Positions 17,973-26,044 of a stretch of 64,000 nucleotides of DNA are shown in pieces. The DNA comes from an uncultured Prevotella sp. (lineage in GTDB: Bacteria; Bacteroidota; Bacteroidia; Bacteroidales; Bacteroidaceae): the NCBI GenBank assembly GCA_934256705.1, contig CAKQPF010000010.1, forward strand, positions 18,014 to 82,013, written 5' to 3'. How positions within the stretch are numbered: the first letter of the stretch is position 1; each line of letters begins with the position of its first letter. A program made the translations under genes and the position numbers. The notes under the pieces are model-generated. The model saw only the letters and a list, made by a program, of their open reading frames with translations, had not been told where the DNA came from and made no database searches.

Positions 17973-18203
17973 TCAAGGGACCGGGTCGTAGCCGCTTCCG
18001 CCCCAGGGATGGCACCTCAGCAGCCTTTTCGTGCCGAGCCACAGCCCTTTCAGCGGTCCGTATTTCACGATAGCCTGACGCATATACTCCGAGCAGGTGG
18101 GGGTATAGCGGCATGAAGGCGGGGTGAAAGGACTGATGCAGTGCTGGTAGATCCAGATGGGAGCCAGCAGAATGCGTACCAATATCCTTGTCAGCACCTT
18201 CAT
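17973..18203 (-). CDS. yidD: Membrane protein insertion efficiency factor YidD
   Basis: A 76-residue protein starting at the ATG 18201-18203; the longer open frame upstream of this ATG overlaps rnpA and is not YidD-like. It carries the family signature: an N-terminal amphipathic segment (ILLAPIWIYQHCISPF), CRYTPTCSEYMRQAI with its conserved cysteines, and CHPWGGSGYDPVP at the end. YidD is a small inner-face membrane protein thought to help YidC insert proteins. Its ATG overlaps the rnpA stop by four bases, the classic rnpA-yidD arrangement. Here yidC is not adjacent. Confidence 0.94.
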   Translation of the reverse strand: MKVLTRILVRILLAPIWIYQHCISPFTPPSCRYTPTCSEYMRQAIVKYGPLKGLWLGTKRLLRCHPWGGSGYDPVP

Positions 18204-18634
18204 CTTGCGGCGTTTTTGAGTGATTTCTCGTGCATTCTCTGTAGGAGATTGATGACTTTCCGCTCCACTTCGTCCGAGTCGTGATGCTTTCTGTCGAGCC
18301 AGATGAAAGCGAGAGCGAGGCATTTTCCTTCCGGAACGGCATAGAGGTCGCGGTGCTTCCTGTATGCTTCCCTTACCTGCCGCTTCACCCTGTTGCGGTC
18401 CACAGCGTGCTTGAAGCATCGCTTCGGCACTGATATGAGTATCTGTGCGTCGCTTCTCTTTCCTGCCAGACCAGTCACCTGTAGGGCTTCGTCGTCATCG
18501 TCGAGCACGAGATAGACGAGCCTAAGCGGATAAGCCGACATCGACTTGCTTCCGCTTCCGGCAAAGAGACGGTCGATAAGTTTGTGGCTTATGAGCTTCT
18601 CTGACTTGGGAAAAGAGAAAGGTCTGCTCTTCAT
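18200..18634 (-). CDS. rnpA: Ribonuclease P protein component
   Basis: A 144-residue basic protein that binds RNase P RNA and helps remove 5' leaders from pre-tRNAs. Landmarks are FPKSEKLISHKLIDRLFAGSG near the N-terminus and the RNR signature AVDRNRVKRQVREAYR in the middle. Length and charge fit the family, slightly long because of an insert rich in Asp (LVLDDDDEALQV). It lies between hemD and yidD on the minus strand, a standard Bacteroidales order. The 99-bp gap to hemD contains a GC-rich hairpin (18677-18717). Confidence 0.95.
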   Translation of the reverse strand: MKSRPFSFPKSEKLISHKLIDRLFAGSGSKSMSAYPLRLVYLVLDDDDEALQVTGLAGKRSDAQILISVPKRCFKHAVDRNRVKRQVREAYRKHRDLYAVPEGKCLALAFIWLDRKHHDSDEVERKVINLLQRMHEKSLKNAAR

Positions 18635-18676
18635 ATTCGGTTTTTAGGGTTGTTGCGCTGATGTGCCGTATTGCGT

Positions 18677-18717
18677 AAAGCCCCGCCTTTGGTATGGAAT
18701 CCTGGGGTGGGGGCTTT
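18677..18717 (-). terminator. Possible weak terminator/attenuator between hemD and rnpA
   Basis: AAAGCCCC (18677-18684) pairs with GGGGCTTT (18710-18717) across a 25-nt loop. The following T run is short, so it may attenuate rather than end transcription. Confidence 0.4.
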
Positions 18718-18733
18718 GCTTCAGGCGAGTGCT

Positions 18734-19483
18734 TTACTCTTCGTTGTCGATGAGATAGCGTCGCAGTGCGCTCGGCATTGACGGATATTTCTCAGTAGGG
18801 GCTTCGAGGTCGAGGTTCAATCCCATCTCCTTCACTGTCTTTGCAGTGGCAGGTCCGAAGGCGGCAATCTTCACTTCGCCTGCTTTCATGTCAGGGAAAT
18901 TCTCCTTGAGGGCCTTGAGTCCGGATGGAGAGAAGAATACGAGCATATCGTAATCGAATGCTTTGATTTCCTCATCAGTGAAGTTATTGCTTACCGTGCG
19001 GTACATGCAGCACTCCTTATGGTTGAGTCCCTTGGAGTCGAGCAGCTTTGTGACGTTGTCATTAGCCACGTCGCTCAGCGGAACGAGATATTTCTCGGTC
19101 TTGTGCTTCACCATGGAAGGCACGAGGTCGTCAATCTTGCCTGATGTTCCGAAGAACACCTTGCGCTTGCGGTACTGTACGTATTTCTGGATATAGAGTG
19201 AGATAGTTTCAGTCACACAGAAATACTTGAGGTCTTCAGGGATAGTGACGCGCATCTCTTTCGCAAGCGTGAAGAAGTTGTCGATGGCGTGACGTGATGT
19301 GAATACGATGGCGGTATAGTCAGCGATGTTCACCCTTTGTGCTCTGAACTCGCGTGCAGAGAGACCTTCTACCTTGATGAACGGACGAAAGACCAGTTCC
19401 ACACCGAAGTCATTGGCAATGTCATAGTATGGTGATTTTTCACTTGCCGGCTTTGGTTGTGATATCAGAATCTTCTTAATCAT
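18734..19483 (-). CDS. hemD: Uroporphyrinogen-III synthase
   Basis: A 249-residue HemD-family protein, which closes and inverts ring D of hydroxymethylbilane in tetrapyrrole synthesis. Sequence support includes ILISQPKP at the N-terminus, DYTAIVFTSRHAIDNFF, KYFCVTETISLYIQKYV, and the C-terminal half MLVFFSPSGLKALKENFP with KIAAFGPATAKTVKEMGL. These are the typical two-domain HemD segments. HemD sequences diverge strongly, so the assignment rests on these motifs and on the conserved neighbours DUF4271 and rnpA. It begins 26 bp after the DUF4271 stop, so the two are probably co-transcribed. Confidence 0.88.
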   Translation of the reverse strand: MIKKILISQPKPASEKSPYYDIANDFGVELVFRPFIKVEGLSAREFRAQRVNIADYTAIVFTSRHAIDNFFTLAKEMRVTIPEDLKYFCVTETISLYIQKYVQYRKRKVFFGTSGKIDDLVPSMVKHKTEKYLVPLSDVANDNVTKLLDSKGLNHKECCMYRTVSNNFTDEEIKAFDYDMLVFFSPSGLKALKENFPDMKAGEVKIAAFGPATAKTVKEMGLNLDLEAPTEKYPSMPSALRRYLIDNEE

Positions 19484-19509
19484 CTCTTAATTTCTTTGTC
19501 AAATATTTA

Positions 19510-20550
19510 TTAATATGTTACCTTCAATAAGTTACCTACGAGCATCAAACTGCCCCACAAAATAGCGAGGGGTACTAATTCAAGGGTGCAAAAGTACAAA
19601 AAAATCTGCAAAAAACGCCCCTTTTCTTGGAAAAAGATGCGATAAGCCTTGTAAAAGGACAATATTTTGGCAAAAAGCACTATTGCAATGGCATAAATCA
19701 CCAGCGAACTGGTGGTCAGACCGAAATAGGTGTAGAGCAGCAGAGCGGGCAAAAGTACAATTCCTTCCATGGCTGTGATAAACAGTTTCGACACTGCCGC
19801 CTGGCTGTTCTGGTGTGCGTCGAAGAAAGTCCAGTTGACCCATTTGCGCAATCCCGCCGATATGAGGAAATAGGAGCACATGATGGCGAAGTAAATGCCG
19901 AGCAGTGAGTAGTTTGACACCACGTAAGTCTCGCCTATTGCCTCAAGGGAATAGTTGTGGAAGACGAGCGTCAGCAGCACTCCGGCCTGCAGACATAGGA
20001 AGAACTGATAGTTGACCTCGTTGATGGTTTCCTTTACTTCCACCGAATCTCTGCGTTCCTGATAGAGGAAATTCTTGGCCTGCGTGGTGATGAAGCGCAG
20101 TGACCGCGAGACGGTCAGTATGGTGATGACGAGCAGCATGAGGAGGAGTCCTGTGACGAAGTCATCGTTTGACGCCCTGTAAGGCAGTGGATTGCCTGCC
20201 ATTCCCATTCTTCCGCCGTTGAGTTCGGGGTGGAAGAGCGAGTCAGTCTTGAAGAATGTTTCGCGGTAATACTGCGGCAATGACACGTCGCTTGCACGCT
20301 TTCCTAAGGGCTGTCCCGGCAGTCTGAGCGTGTCGGGGCGTGAGGAATAGCGTATCTCTGCTGGCTGGAAAGCCGCCTGTATGGCAGAGTCCTGCTGTGC
20401 TGGCGTGGCATCTTTGGGCAGAGTACGGAGCACCTGATACGGATGGAGCTTCTTTCCATACGCATTGCTGTTCTGCATGAGCATCTCGCTTTCCTCGATG
20501 AATGTCTCCTGCTGCTGTATTTCTGTATGTATGCTGTCGTTTCTCTGCAT
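19510..20550 (-). CDS. DUF4271 multi-pass membrane protein
   Basis: About 346 residues from the ATG at 20548-20550. I chose this over the frame start at 20640 because the extra codons lie in an AACCGACAACC repeat array. The N-terminal third (about 1-130) is hydrophilic and low in complexity, likely disordered. The rest holds several membrane segments, for example LLLMLLVITILTVSRSL, FFLCLQAGVLLTLVFH, LLGIYFAIMCSYFLIS and ILWGSLMLVGNLL. DUF4271 is found in Bacteroidetes, usually just upstream of hemD as here. Its function is unknown; the linkage to haem synthesis is positional only. Confidence 0.85.
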   Translation of the reverse strand: MQRNDSIHTEIQQQETFIEESEMLMQNSNAYGKKLHPYQVLRTLPKDATPAQQDSAIQAAFQPAEIRYSSRPDTLRLPGQPLGKRASDVSLPQYYRETFFKTDSLFHPELNGGRMGMAGNPLPYRASNDDFVTGLLLMLLVITILTVSRSLRFITTQAKNFLYQERRDSVEVKETINEVNYQFFLCLQAGVLLTLVFHNYSLEAIGETYVVSNYSLLGIYFAIMCSYFLISAGLRKWVNWTFFDAHQNSQAAVSKLFITAMEGIVLLPALLLYTYFGLTTSSLVIYAIAIVLFAKILSFYKAYRIFFQEKGRFLQIFLYFCTLELVPLAILWGSLMLVGNLLKVTY

Positions 20551-20564
20551 AGGTTTGAAAAAAG

Positions 20565-20740
20565 TTTTGGTTGTTGGTCGTCGGTTGTGGGTTGTCGGTT
20601 TGTTTGTGACAGACTGCTGGTTACAGGTCCGGATGTCCATGCTACCGGAAAAAGTAGCTTAGAAACACCCTGCAACCGACAACCATCAGTCGATGACTAA
20701 CAAACCGACAACCGACAACCAACAACCGACAACCAAAAAG
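20565..20740. repeat. Long inverted repeat built from AACCGACAACC units
   Basis: The left part (20565-20602) reads TTTTGGTTGTTGGTCGTCGG and so on; the right part (about 20700-20740) is nearly its reverse complement, made of ACCGACAACCAACAACCG units. Paired, they form an imperfect stem of nearly 40 bp between metK and DUF4271. Related arrays lie at 28431, 47605 and 48430. Confidence 0.75.
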
Positions 20741-20746
20741 GACTTA

Positions 20747-22075
20747 TTAGAGACCGAAGGCTTCCTTGATGCGGTCCACCTGGTCGAGCTTCTCCCAGGT
20801 GAAGAGTTCCACTTCGATTTCCTTTGTCTCGTGGTAGAGGGAGGTGAATGTCTTCTTTACAATCTCATTCTTTCTGCCCATGTGGCCGTAAGCGGCTGTC
20901 TCGAGATACATAGGCTGACGGAGGTTCAACTGGCGCTCGATGGCCTTTGGACGGAGGTCAAAGAGAGTGGCAATCTTGGCTGCTATCTCGCTGTCCTTCA
21001 TGTTGACGTGTGAACGTCCGTATGTGTTGACATAGATGCTGACAGGCTTAGCCACACCGATGGCATAGGCGAGCTGCACGAGCATCTCGTCAGCTACGCC
21101 GGCAGCCACCATGTTCTTGGCGATATAGCGTGCCGCGTAAGCTGCGCTGCGGTCCACCTTGGACGAGTCCTTGCCTGAGAATGCGCCACCGCCGTGGGCT
21201 CCCTTGCCGCCATAGGTGTCAACGATGATCTTACGGCCTGTGAGACCGGTGTCGCCATGAGGACCTCCGATGACGAACTTGCCGGTAGGATTGACGTAGA
21301 TCTTCATGTCGTCATTGAACAATGCCAGCACTTTCTCGGAGTGGATCTGGGCTTTCACGCGAGGGATGAGGATGTTGATGACGTCCTCACGGATGCGCTG
21401 AAGCATCAGTTGGTCAGCATCTTCCTGCGTGGTGATGCTTGGCACGCCCGGCTTGATGAAGTCGTCATGCTGTGTGGAGACCACTATGGTGTCGATGCGC
21501 TGTGGCACGCCCTCGTCGCTGTATTCCACTGTCACCTGTGACTTGGAGTCAGGACGGAGATAGTGCATTTCCTTGCCTTCCTTTCTGATGTCTGCGAGGG
21601 TCTTGACGAGGAGGTGGGAGAGGTCGAGGCTCACCGGCATATAGTTCTCGGTCTCGTCAGATGCGTAACCGAACATCATGCCCTGGTCGCCGGCTCCCTG
21701 ATTGTCCTCAGCCTCCTGACGCTCTGCTTCGGAGAGGCCTTCTTTCTTGCTGCGGTCCACACCCATGTTGATGTCGCCGCTCTGTTCGTGGATGGCTGTG
21801 AGAATACCGCAGGAATTGCCGTCAAACTGGTATTCAGACTTTGTGTAGCCGATGTTGTTGATGGTACGGCGGGTGATGGCCTGGAGGTCGATGTACTCCT
21901 GTGAGGTCACCTCACCCATGATGACTACCTGTCCGGTAGTGCAGAATGACTCGATGGCGCAGCGTGATTTCTCGTCGTAAGCGAGGAACTGGTCGAGCAA
22001 TGCGTCACTGATCTGATCCGCCACCTTGTCTGGATGGCCCTCAGAAACTGATTCGGATGAAAATAGATATGACAT
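20747..22075 (-). CDS. metK: S-adenosylmethionine synthase
   Basis: About 442 residues from the ATG at 22073-22075; the upstream extension of the frame lies in the leader. MetK makes S-adenosylmethionine from methionine and ATP in the cytoplasm. Signatures are SVSEGHPDKVADQISDALLD at the N-terminus, the P-loop-like GGGAFSGKDSSKVDRSAAY, and GPHGDTGLTGRKIIVDTYGG. Its length is above the E. coli enzyme (384) and fits the longer Bacteroidales type, with an insert around EAERQEAEDNQGAGDQG. It has its own promoter (22209-22239) and a structured leader of about 130 nt. Confidence 0.97.
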   Translation of the reverse strand: MSYLFSSESVSEGHPDKVADQISDALLDQFLAYDEKSRCAIESFCTTGQVVIMGEVTSQEYIDLQAITRRTINNIGYTKSEYQFDGNSCGILTAIHEQSGDINMGVDRSKKEGLSEAERQEAEDNQGAGDQGMMFGYASDETENYMPVSLDLSHLLVKTLADIRKEGKEMHYLRPDSKSQVTVEYSDEGVPQRIDTIVVSTQHDDFIKPGVPSITTQEDADQLMLQRIREDVINILIPRVKAQIHSEKVLALFNDDMKIYVNPTGKFVIGGPHGDTGLTGRKIIVDTYGGKGAHGGGAFSGKDSSKVDRSAAYAARYIAKNMVAAGVADEMLVQLAYAIGVAKPVSIYVNTYGRSHVNMKDSEIAAKIATLFDLRPKAIERQLNLRQPMYLETAAYGHMGRKNEIVKKTFTSLYHETKEIEVELFTWEKLDQVDRIKEAFGL

Positions 22076-22205
22076 AATAAATAATGTGTTGCGGATGTGA
22101 CTGACAACGCCTGGTCTGACGGTACTGCGGACACCGTCAATCGTCATCGCGACATACCTGTTGTTATTTGGTTGGGGCAGAAAGGTGCCCCGTGGAAAAA
22201 TGCGG
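22076..22205 (-). promoter_or_regulatory. Structured 5' leader of metK
   Basis: The predicted transcript starts near 22202, giving an untranslated leader of about 127 nt. It can form GGGGCA/TGCCCC (near 22176-22193) and a 7-bp stem TGACGGT/ACCGTCA (near 22118-22140). I cannot match it to a known SAM riboswitch class; a novel or degenerate leader is possible. Confidence 0.35.
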
Positions 22206-22208
22206 ATG

Positions 22209-22239
22209 CAAAATTACTACAAAAAGTGCAGACTGCAAA
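22209..22239 (-). promoter_or_regulatory. metK promoter
   Basis: Minus strand: TTTG (22236-22239), exactly 19 bp, TAATTTTG (22209-22216). A full match to the Bacteroidetes consensus. Confidence 0.82.
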
Positions 22240-22287
22240 ATCTTTTGCGCTTTTTCGGTGACAATCACCTGTTTCCGTGATGTATGT

Positions 22288-23124
22288 TTATCGTCTGTCC
22301 TGCTGGATAGGCGGCTTCGGGATGAAGAAATCGCTGTCGTTGAGGAATCTCTTCTCGACGTTGAGCTGGATGGAGAACGAAGGTGAGAAGGAGTAGCGGA
22401 TGGCAGCTCCTATCTTGTCGCCCATGTCGTGGATGTCCTGCAGGAGGCATGGCATGGGCTGGTTGCGCCGCAATGACTTCTGCCCGTAGAGGTATCCGCT
22501 CCAGTGGTCGTCAAACTGGTAGCCCAACACTGCTGTCAGTCCGGCCTCGCGGAATGTGTCGTGCGCCCAGGTGGCGTTGCTCAGATAGCCTCCTGCCGCT
22601 ATGCTCAGGCGGTCGGTGATGGGTTTGGCATAGAGCATTGCCACATTCTGCCCGAATCCGGCTCCGCTCCATGTGCCTCCGCTGCCGAAGGTGGAGAATA
22701 CGGACAGACCCAATGAGACATTGAGACCCTCGTGGAGGTTCCACATCCCGAAGCCTCCCCACATGGGATGGTACCATCCGCCGAGCCCGTAAGGATGGCT
22801 CAGCGAAGGCATCTTGCCCTGGTCGGTGAGCGCAGGGAGCGTCAGCGGTTTGGCGGACGGCTCTATGGTTTGGGCTGGAGACTGTGCTGTGGCGGTCAAT
22901 GGCTCGCCGGCATTGGTCTGGAGGTCGTTCGCCTTGGACTGAAGGTCGTTCGCCTTTGACTTCCGGGCGTGGTATTGCTGTATGGGAGCGTCGCTTTCAC
23001 CTGCATTTTTCTGCACGGCAACGCTGTCATTACGCGGTATGATGGTGATGATGTCTTCGCTTTGCGCCGCTGTCGGGAGGCAGAGGGCGAAGAGGGATGC
23101 TATGATTGTGAATATTGTCTTCAT
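22288..23124 (-). CDS. Secreted or outer-membrane protein, unknown family
   Basis: About 278 residues from the ATG at 23122-23124, where a signal peptide begins (MKTIFTIIASLFALCLPTAAQ). A hydrophilic linker follows with two tandem copies of SKANDLQ. The C-terminal portion (about 110-278) alternates polar and hydrophobic residues with many Gly and aromatics (GGWYHPMWGGFGMWNLHEGL, GLSVFSTFGSG, RLSIAAGGYLSNATW, FSIQLNVEKRF), as in a small outer-membrane beta-barrel. Its strand pattern would suit an 8-12 strand porin-like barrel; this is inference. I do not recognise a named family. Confidence 0.7.
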   Translation of the reverse strand: MKTIFTIIASLFALCLPTAAQSEDIITIIPRNDSVAVQKNAGESDAPIQQYHARKSKANDLQSKANDLQTNAGEPLTATAQSPAQTIEPSAKPLTLPALTDQGKMPSLSHPYGLGGWYHPMWGGFGMWNLHEGLNVSLGLSVFSTFGSGGTWSGAGFGQNVAMLYAKPITDRLSIAAGGYLSNATWAHDTFREAGLTAVLGYQFDDHWSGYLYGQKSLRRNQPMPCLLQDIHDMGDKIGAAIRYSFSPSFSIQLNVEKRFLNDSDFFIPKPPIQQDRR

Positions 23125-23220
23125 GCTGGTATGGTGACTGATGTCGGGGGAAAAGTGCTCGATTTTCCCGTATTTGGGGTATGGGCGAAAATGTCTTTGT
23201 AACCGTCTGGTTGTCAATAG

Positions 23221-23315
23221 GATGCAATAGCTATGCTTTTAGGGTGTAAAAGCATAGTTATTAGGGCGTAAAAGCTATGCTATTGGGGTGTAAAAGCTAT
23301 GCTATTGCGATGCGA
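23221..23315. repeat. Array of 22-bp CTATGCTTTTA repeats with an internal hairpin
   Basis: One CAATAGCTATGCTTTTAG unit faces three inverted units (GTAAAAGCATAGTTATTAGG, then two GTAAAAGCTATGCTATTG copies spaced 22 bp). The first two form a hairpin, CTATGCTTTTA with TGTAAAAGCATAG. Same family as the array at 47514-47601. Confidence 0.7.
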
Positions 23316-23329
23316 AAGCTTTTTTAAAT

Positions 23330-23620
23330 GAAGAATGAAGAGTGAAGAATGAAGAATGGGAGTTACTTTTTCTTATTTAGTGAAAAGTGAAGAGTGAAAA
23401 GTGAAGAGTGAAAAATCGCGCTGACGCACTGGGAAGGCTTGCAATCAACAAGACAACAAGACAACTAAACAACCAGACAACATCATCTTTAGTGAAAAGT
23501 GAAGAGTGAAGAGTGAAGATTGAAAAATCGCGCTGATGCGGTTGCGATGCCTTGTTGGGGGATTGTCGCAAGAGAACGAAGGTAATCTCCTGTTCCCTAT
23601 CTCCTATTCCCTATTCCCTT
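23330..23620. repeat. Composite intergenic repeat island
   Basis: Begins TTAAATGAAGAATGAAGAGT, continues with GGGAGTTACTTTTTCTTATT, then GTGAAAA/GTGAAGA heptads and AAAATCGCGCTGACGC (ends about 23427). It then has an ACAACAAGACAACTAAACAA stretch, a second heptad copy (23492-23540) and AATCTCCTGTTCCCTATCTC units (23582-23620). The first 100 bp closely match, in reverse, the island at 58500-58620. Confidence 0.8.
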
Positions 23621-23623
23621 ATA

Positions 23624-23652
23624 TCCGCCGGTGACGCGGCGGACACGGTGGT
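23624..23652 (+). repeat. Dispersed hairpin repeat, GGTRACGC-loop class
   Basis: Perfect 6-bp stem TCCGCC/GGCGGA around GGTGACGC, followed by CACGGTGGT. It ends 7 bp from the stop of the O-methyltransferase gene. Confidence 0.85.
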
Positions 23653-23659
23653 TCTTCCT

Positions 23660-24349
23660 TCATTTCTTGCGGATGATGGTCAGACCGTCGCGGAGGGGGA
23701 TGATGACTTTTTCCACCCTGTCGTCCTCGGCAATGATGTCGTTGAAGCGGCGGATGCCTTGCGTCTGGTGGTCGCGGTCGTAGTCGGGGTCGATTACATG
23801 ACCGTCCCAGAGGGTGTTGTCGGCAAGGATTATCGCTCCTTCCGACATTATCGGGAGCAGCATCTCGTAGGTCTCGGCGTATGTCCGCTTGTCTCCGTCG
23901 AGGAAAGCGAGGTCGAATAGGATGCCTTTCTCCCTGGCTATGCGCGGTGCTTCGGTGGCTGCGTCGCCTATGATGAAACTGATCTTGTCGGCATAAGGTG
24001 AGCCTTCCAGCCACGGACGGGTGAAATCTTCTTGCTCATCGTTAATCTCGAAGGTGTAGAGATGCCCGCCGTCGTCAAGTCCTTCCGCCAGACAGAGGGC
24101 AGAATAGCCGGAGAATGTGCCCACCTCGATGATGTTCTTCGGGCGCTGCATCTTGACGAGCATCTTGAGGAGTCTGCCCTGCAGGTGTCCGCTTGCCATG
24201 CGTCCGTGGAGCAGGCGCACGTTGGTGTCGCGGTAGAGGCGGTAGAGATAGTCCGGCTCAGCGTCGGAATGGCGGCGCACATAGTCGTCGAGTGCCGCTT
24301 CGCCGTATAGCGTGGTGTGGGTAGGGTCCTGTGTCTTTGATTTTGCCAT
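23660..24349 (-). CDS. O-methyltransferase (caffeoyl-CoA O-methyltransferase family)
   Basis: A 229-residue SAM-dependent methyltransferase. Motif I is IIEVGTFSGYSALCLAEGL (about 97-115), followed by the acidic strand end LYTFEIND, FIIGDA, and the metal/substrate region LFDLAFLDGDKRTYAETYEMLLP. ILADNTLWDGHV is the conserved DNxLxxG segment. Bacterial members methylate small catechol-like hydroxyls and some modify tRNA (TrmR type). The substrate cannot be fixed from sequence. It appears as a single gene flanked by repeat-rich gaps. Confidence 0.9.
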   Translation of the reverse strand: MAKSKTQDPTHTTLYGEAALDDYVRRHSDAEPDYLYRLYRDTNVRLLHGRMASGHLQGRLLKMLVKMQRPKNIIEVGTFSGYSALCLAEGLDDGGHLYTFEINDEQEDFTRPWLEGSPYADKISFIIGDAATEAPRIAREKGILFDLAFLDGDKRTYAETYEMLLPIMSEGAIILADNTLWDGHVIDPDYDRDHQTQGIRRFNDIIAEDDRVEKVIIPLRDGLTIIRKK

Positions 24350-24781
24350 CTTGGGTTTTGTTGTTCAGGGGGGCTCTATAAATTGGCTTTGTTATATTTC
24401 GAGGCTATTTTCTATGTCAAAGTATAAGTGAGCGAAGGAGTTATGCGGTGCATAACGACAGAATGAACTTGCGCTCTGAACTGAAAAAAGTCCGAAAGAT
24501 AACAAAACGTCATTCTTCAAATTTGATTTTATATAACTGTAGATTTGACGAGTTTGTTCTACATTCTTCTTTGTTCATATGCCGATTGACAGGAATATTA
24601 GTTCTACCGTGGTCAAACTTTCAATCTCTTTGTCAAACGCTTAGCGTTGAGGAAATTCCTCAGCACAAAAACCGTTTAAATTCATCCGTTCCATACTTGA
24701 ATATTTTTAAGGGTTTATAAAAAATGTGCCGTGTGCAGTCTTGCTCCGCTTGCGCCCTTTAATGCGTACACGGCTTTGTTT
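24350..24781. other. AT-rich intergenic region, no gene seen
   Basis: A 430-bp gap. Short frames here look random. Near its right end GCCGTGT (24729-24735) pairs with ACACGGC across a long loop and, on the minus strand, is followed by a T-rich tract; this may terminate the adjacent 180-residue gene. Base composition is lower in GC than its surroundings. Confidence 0.45.
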
Positions 24782-25324
24782 TTAGAACGTTACAGGTTCA
24801 AAGCGGTCATAATTGGCATCCCTGCATTCCTGCTTCGTGAAATAGTACTTCGACAGGTCTATATCATGCACAAATCCATTGCCGTCTATTCTCCAATAAT
24901 TCCATGGAATAGAGTATACCTCTTGGGGCGAGAAAGTTCTTTCGTCAAAGGTATATGCCCATGGACTTGTGTAATCTCCCCAGTGCAATTCAGGAAGGTA
25001 TCTCTGAAACAATTCAGCACAGTTCACAGATTTGTGCGAGCCAAAGAATGCCTGAACAAACTTTCCTTCACGCAAATCCTCAACGGATTCAGCAAGGAAG
25101 GAGTCTATGCTGGGACCATTACACCAAGAACCAATTGGGGCGTAACTTTCATGAAAAAGAATCTTCTGGAAACCCATTCCTGCAACATCAAGCAAGTAAA
25201 AGCAGCGGCAAAAACTTTTTACCATCTGCCCTTCAGTTCCAAGAAAAACACATTCACGGATGCGCCCATCTATTGGGGCATAGTACTTTGCACCTATAAC
25301 GGCATCTACATAAAATAAATCCAT
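24782..25324 (-). CDS. Hypothetical cytoplasmic protein, unrecognised
   Basis: A 180-residue protein, starting at the ATG 25322-25324. The overlapping plus-strand frame is slightly longer, but this strand has the natural composition: many acidic and aromatic residues, few odd basic runs, and internal segments such as LPELHWGDYTSPWAYTFDERTFSP and IPWNYWRIDGNGFVHD. There is no signal peptide or membrane segment. I recognise no family. An acidic, Trp-rich single-domain protein in an AT-rich, isolated setting resembles orphan immunity or accessory genes, but this is only a guess. It may have been acquired by transfer. Confidence 0.62.
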   Translation of the reverse strand: MDLFYVDAVIGAKYYAPIDGRIRECVFLGTEGQMVKSFCRCFYLLDVAGMGFQKILFHESYAPIGSWCNGPSIDSFLAESVEDLREGKFVQAFFGSHKSVNCAELFQRYLPELHWGDYTSPWAYTFDERTFSPQEVYSIPWNYWRIDGNGFVHDIDLSKYYFTKQECRDANYDRFEPVTF

Positions 25325-25493
25325 ATTACATTTAGTTTTGGGTTATTGTGACAGATGCAGATGTTAGTCTGTGTCCGCCGGTGGTAATTTATAGAACCAT
25401 CCATTAGTTGTTTTGTTGGGTGTTTAATCAGGATAAGCAACCAGACAACAAAACTGTTTCTTATCTGCTTATGTTTTATCCGGGAGATATAAA

Positions 25494-25910
25494 CTATCCC
25501 ACGAGCGCGCTGACTGCCAGTCGGTAGGAGTCGAGGCCGAAACCGCATATCACGCCCTTGCAAGCCGGGGAGATATAGCTGTGATGACGGAACTCTTCGC
25601 GCGTGTGAACATTACTTATATGCACCTCAATCACGGGGCAGCGGAGACTTCGGATGCAGTCGTGGAGGGCGATGCTGGTGTGGGTGTAGGCACCTGCATT
25701 GAGCACTATGCCGTCGTATGTGAAGCCCACCTCCTGCATCTTGTCTATCAGTTTGCCTTCGATGTTGCTCTGATAGTATTCCAGTTCGGCTTCGGGAAAG
25801 CGTTCCCTGAGCTTCGGGAGGTACGACTCGAATGAGGAATCGCCGTATATGCCCGGCTCTCTGACGCCGAGGAGATTGAGGTTTGGACCGTTAATGATCA
25901 GGATTTTCAT
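25494..25910 (-). CDS. aroQ: 3-dehydroquinate dehydratase, type II
   Basis: A 138-residue type II dehydroquinase, which converts 3-dehydroquinate to 3-dehydroshikimate in the shikimate pathway. The opening IINGPNLNLLGVREPGIYG carries the catalytic R17 and Y22. LNAGAYTHTSIALHDCI and PVIEVHISNVHTREEFRHHSYIS supply the substrate-binding and catalytic His region; the end is CGFGLDSYRLAVSAL. Length is typical (about 140-150), and the family forms dodecamers. The hairpin repeat at 25955-25983 lies between it and the upstream sirtuin gene. Confidence 0.97.
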   Translation of the reverse strand: MKILIINGPNLNLLGVREPGIYGDSSFESYLPKLRERFPEAELEYYQSNIEGKLIDKMQEVGFTYDGIVLNAGAYTHTSIALHDCIRSLRCPVIEVHISNVHTREEFRHHSYISPACKGVICGFGLDSYRLAVSALVG

Positions 25911-25954
25911 TGGGTTGCTTTTTGCTTTTATTGTGGTTGATGTTGTTTTTTTTA

Positions 25955-25983
25955 TCCGCCGGTGACGCGGCGGACACGGTGGC
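25955..25983 (+). repeat. Dispersed hairpin repeat, GGTRACGC-loop class
   Basis: Perfect 6-bp stem TCCGCC/GGCGGA around GGTGACGC, followed by CACGGTGGC. GTGAAGAGTGAAGGGTGAAG heptads follow at 25998-26022. Confidence 0.85.
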
Positions 25984-26044
25984 GGATTCTTCCTTGGTGA
26001 AGAGTGAAGGGTGAAGAGTGAAGGGGGGAAAGCCGTGGCGGACG

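Noticed and set aside
22076..22205. Assigning the metK leader as a known SAM riboswitch
   Set aside because: I could not match the stems to a recognised class; kept only as a structured leader.
24448..24720. 90-codon plus-strand frame in the AT-rich gap
   Set aside because: No promoter or motif; composition looks random, so it was left as non-coding.
24731..25318. 195-codon plus-strand open frame opposite the 180-residue gene
   Set aside because: Its composition is unnatural compared with the minus-strand frame, which has acidic/aromatic segments typical of a folded protein.
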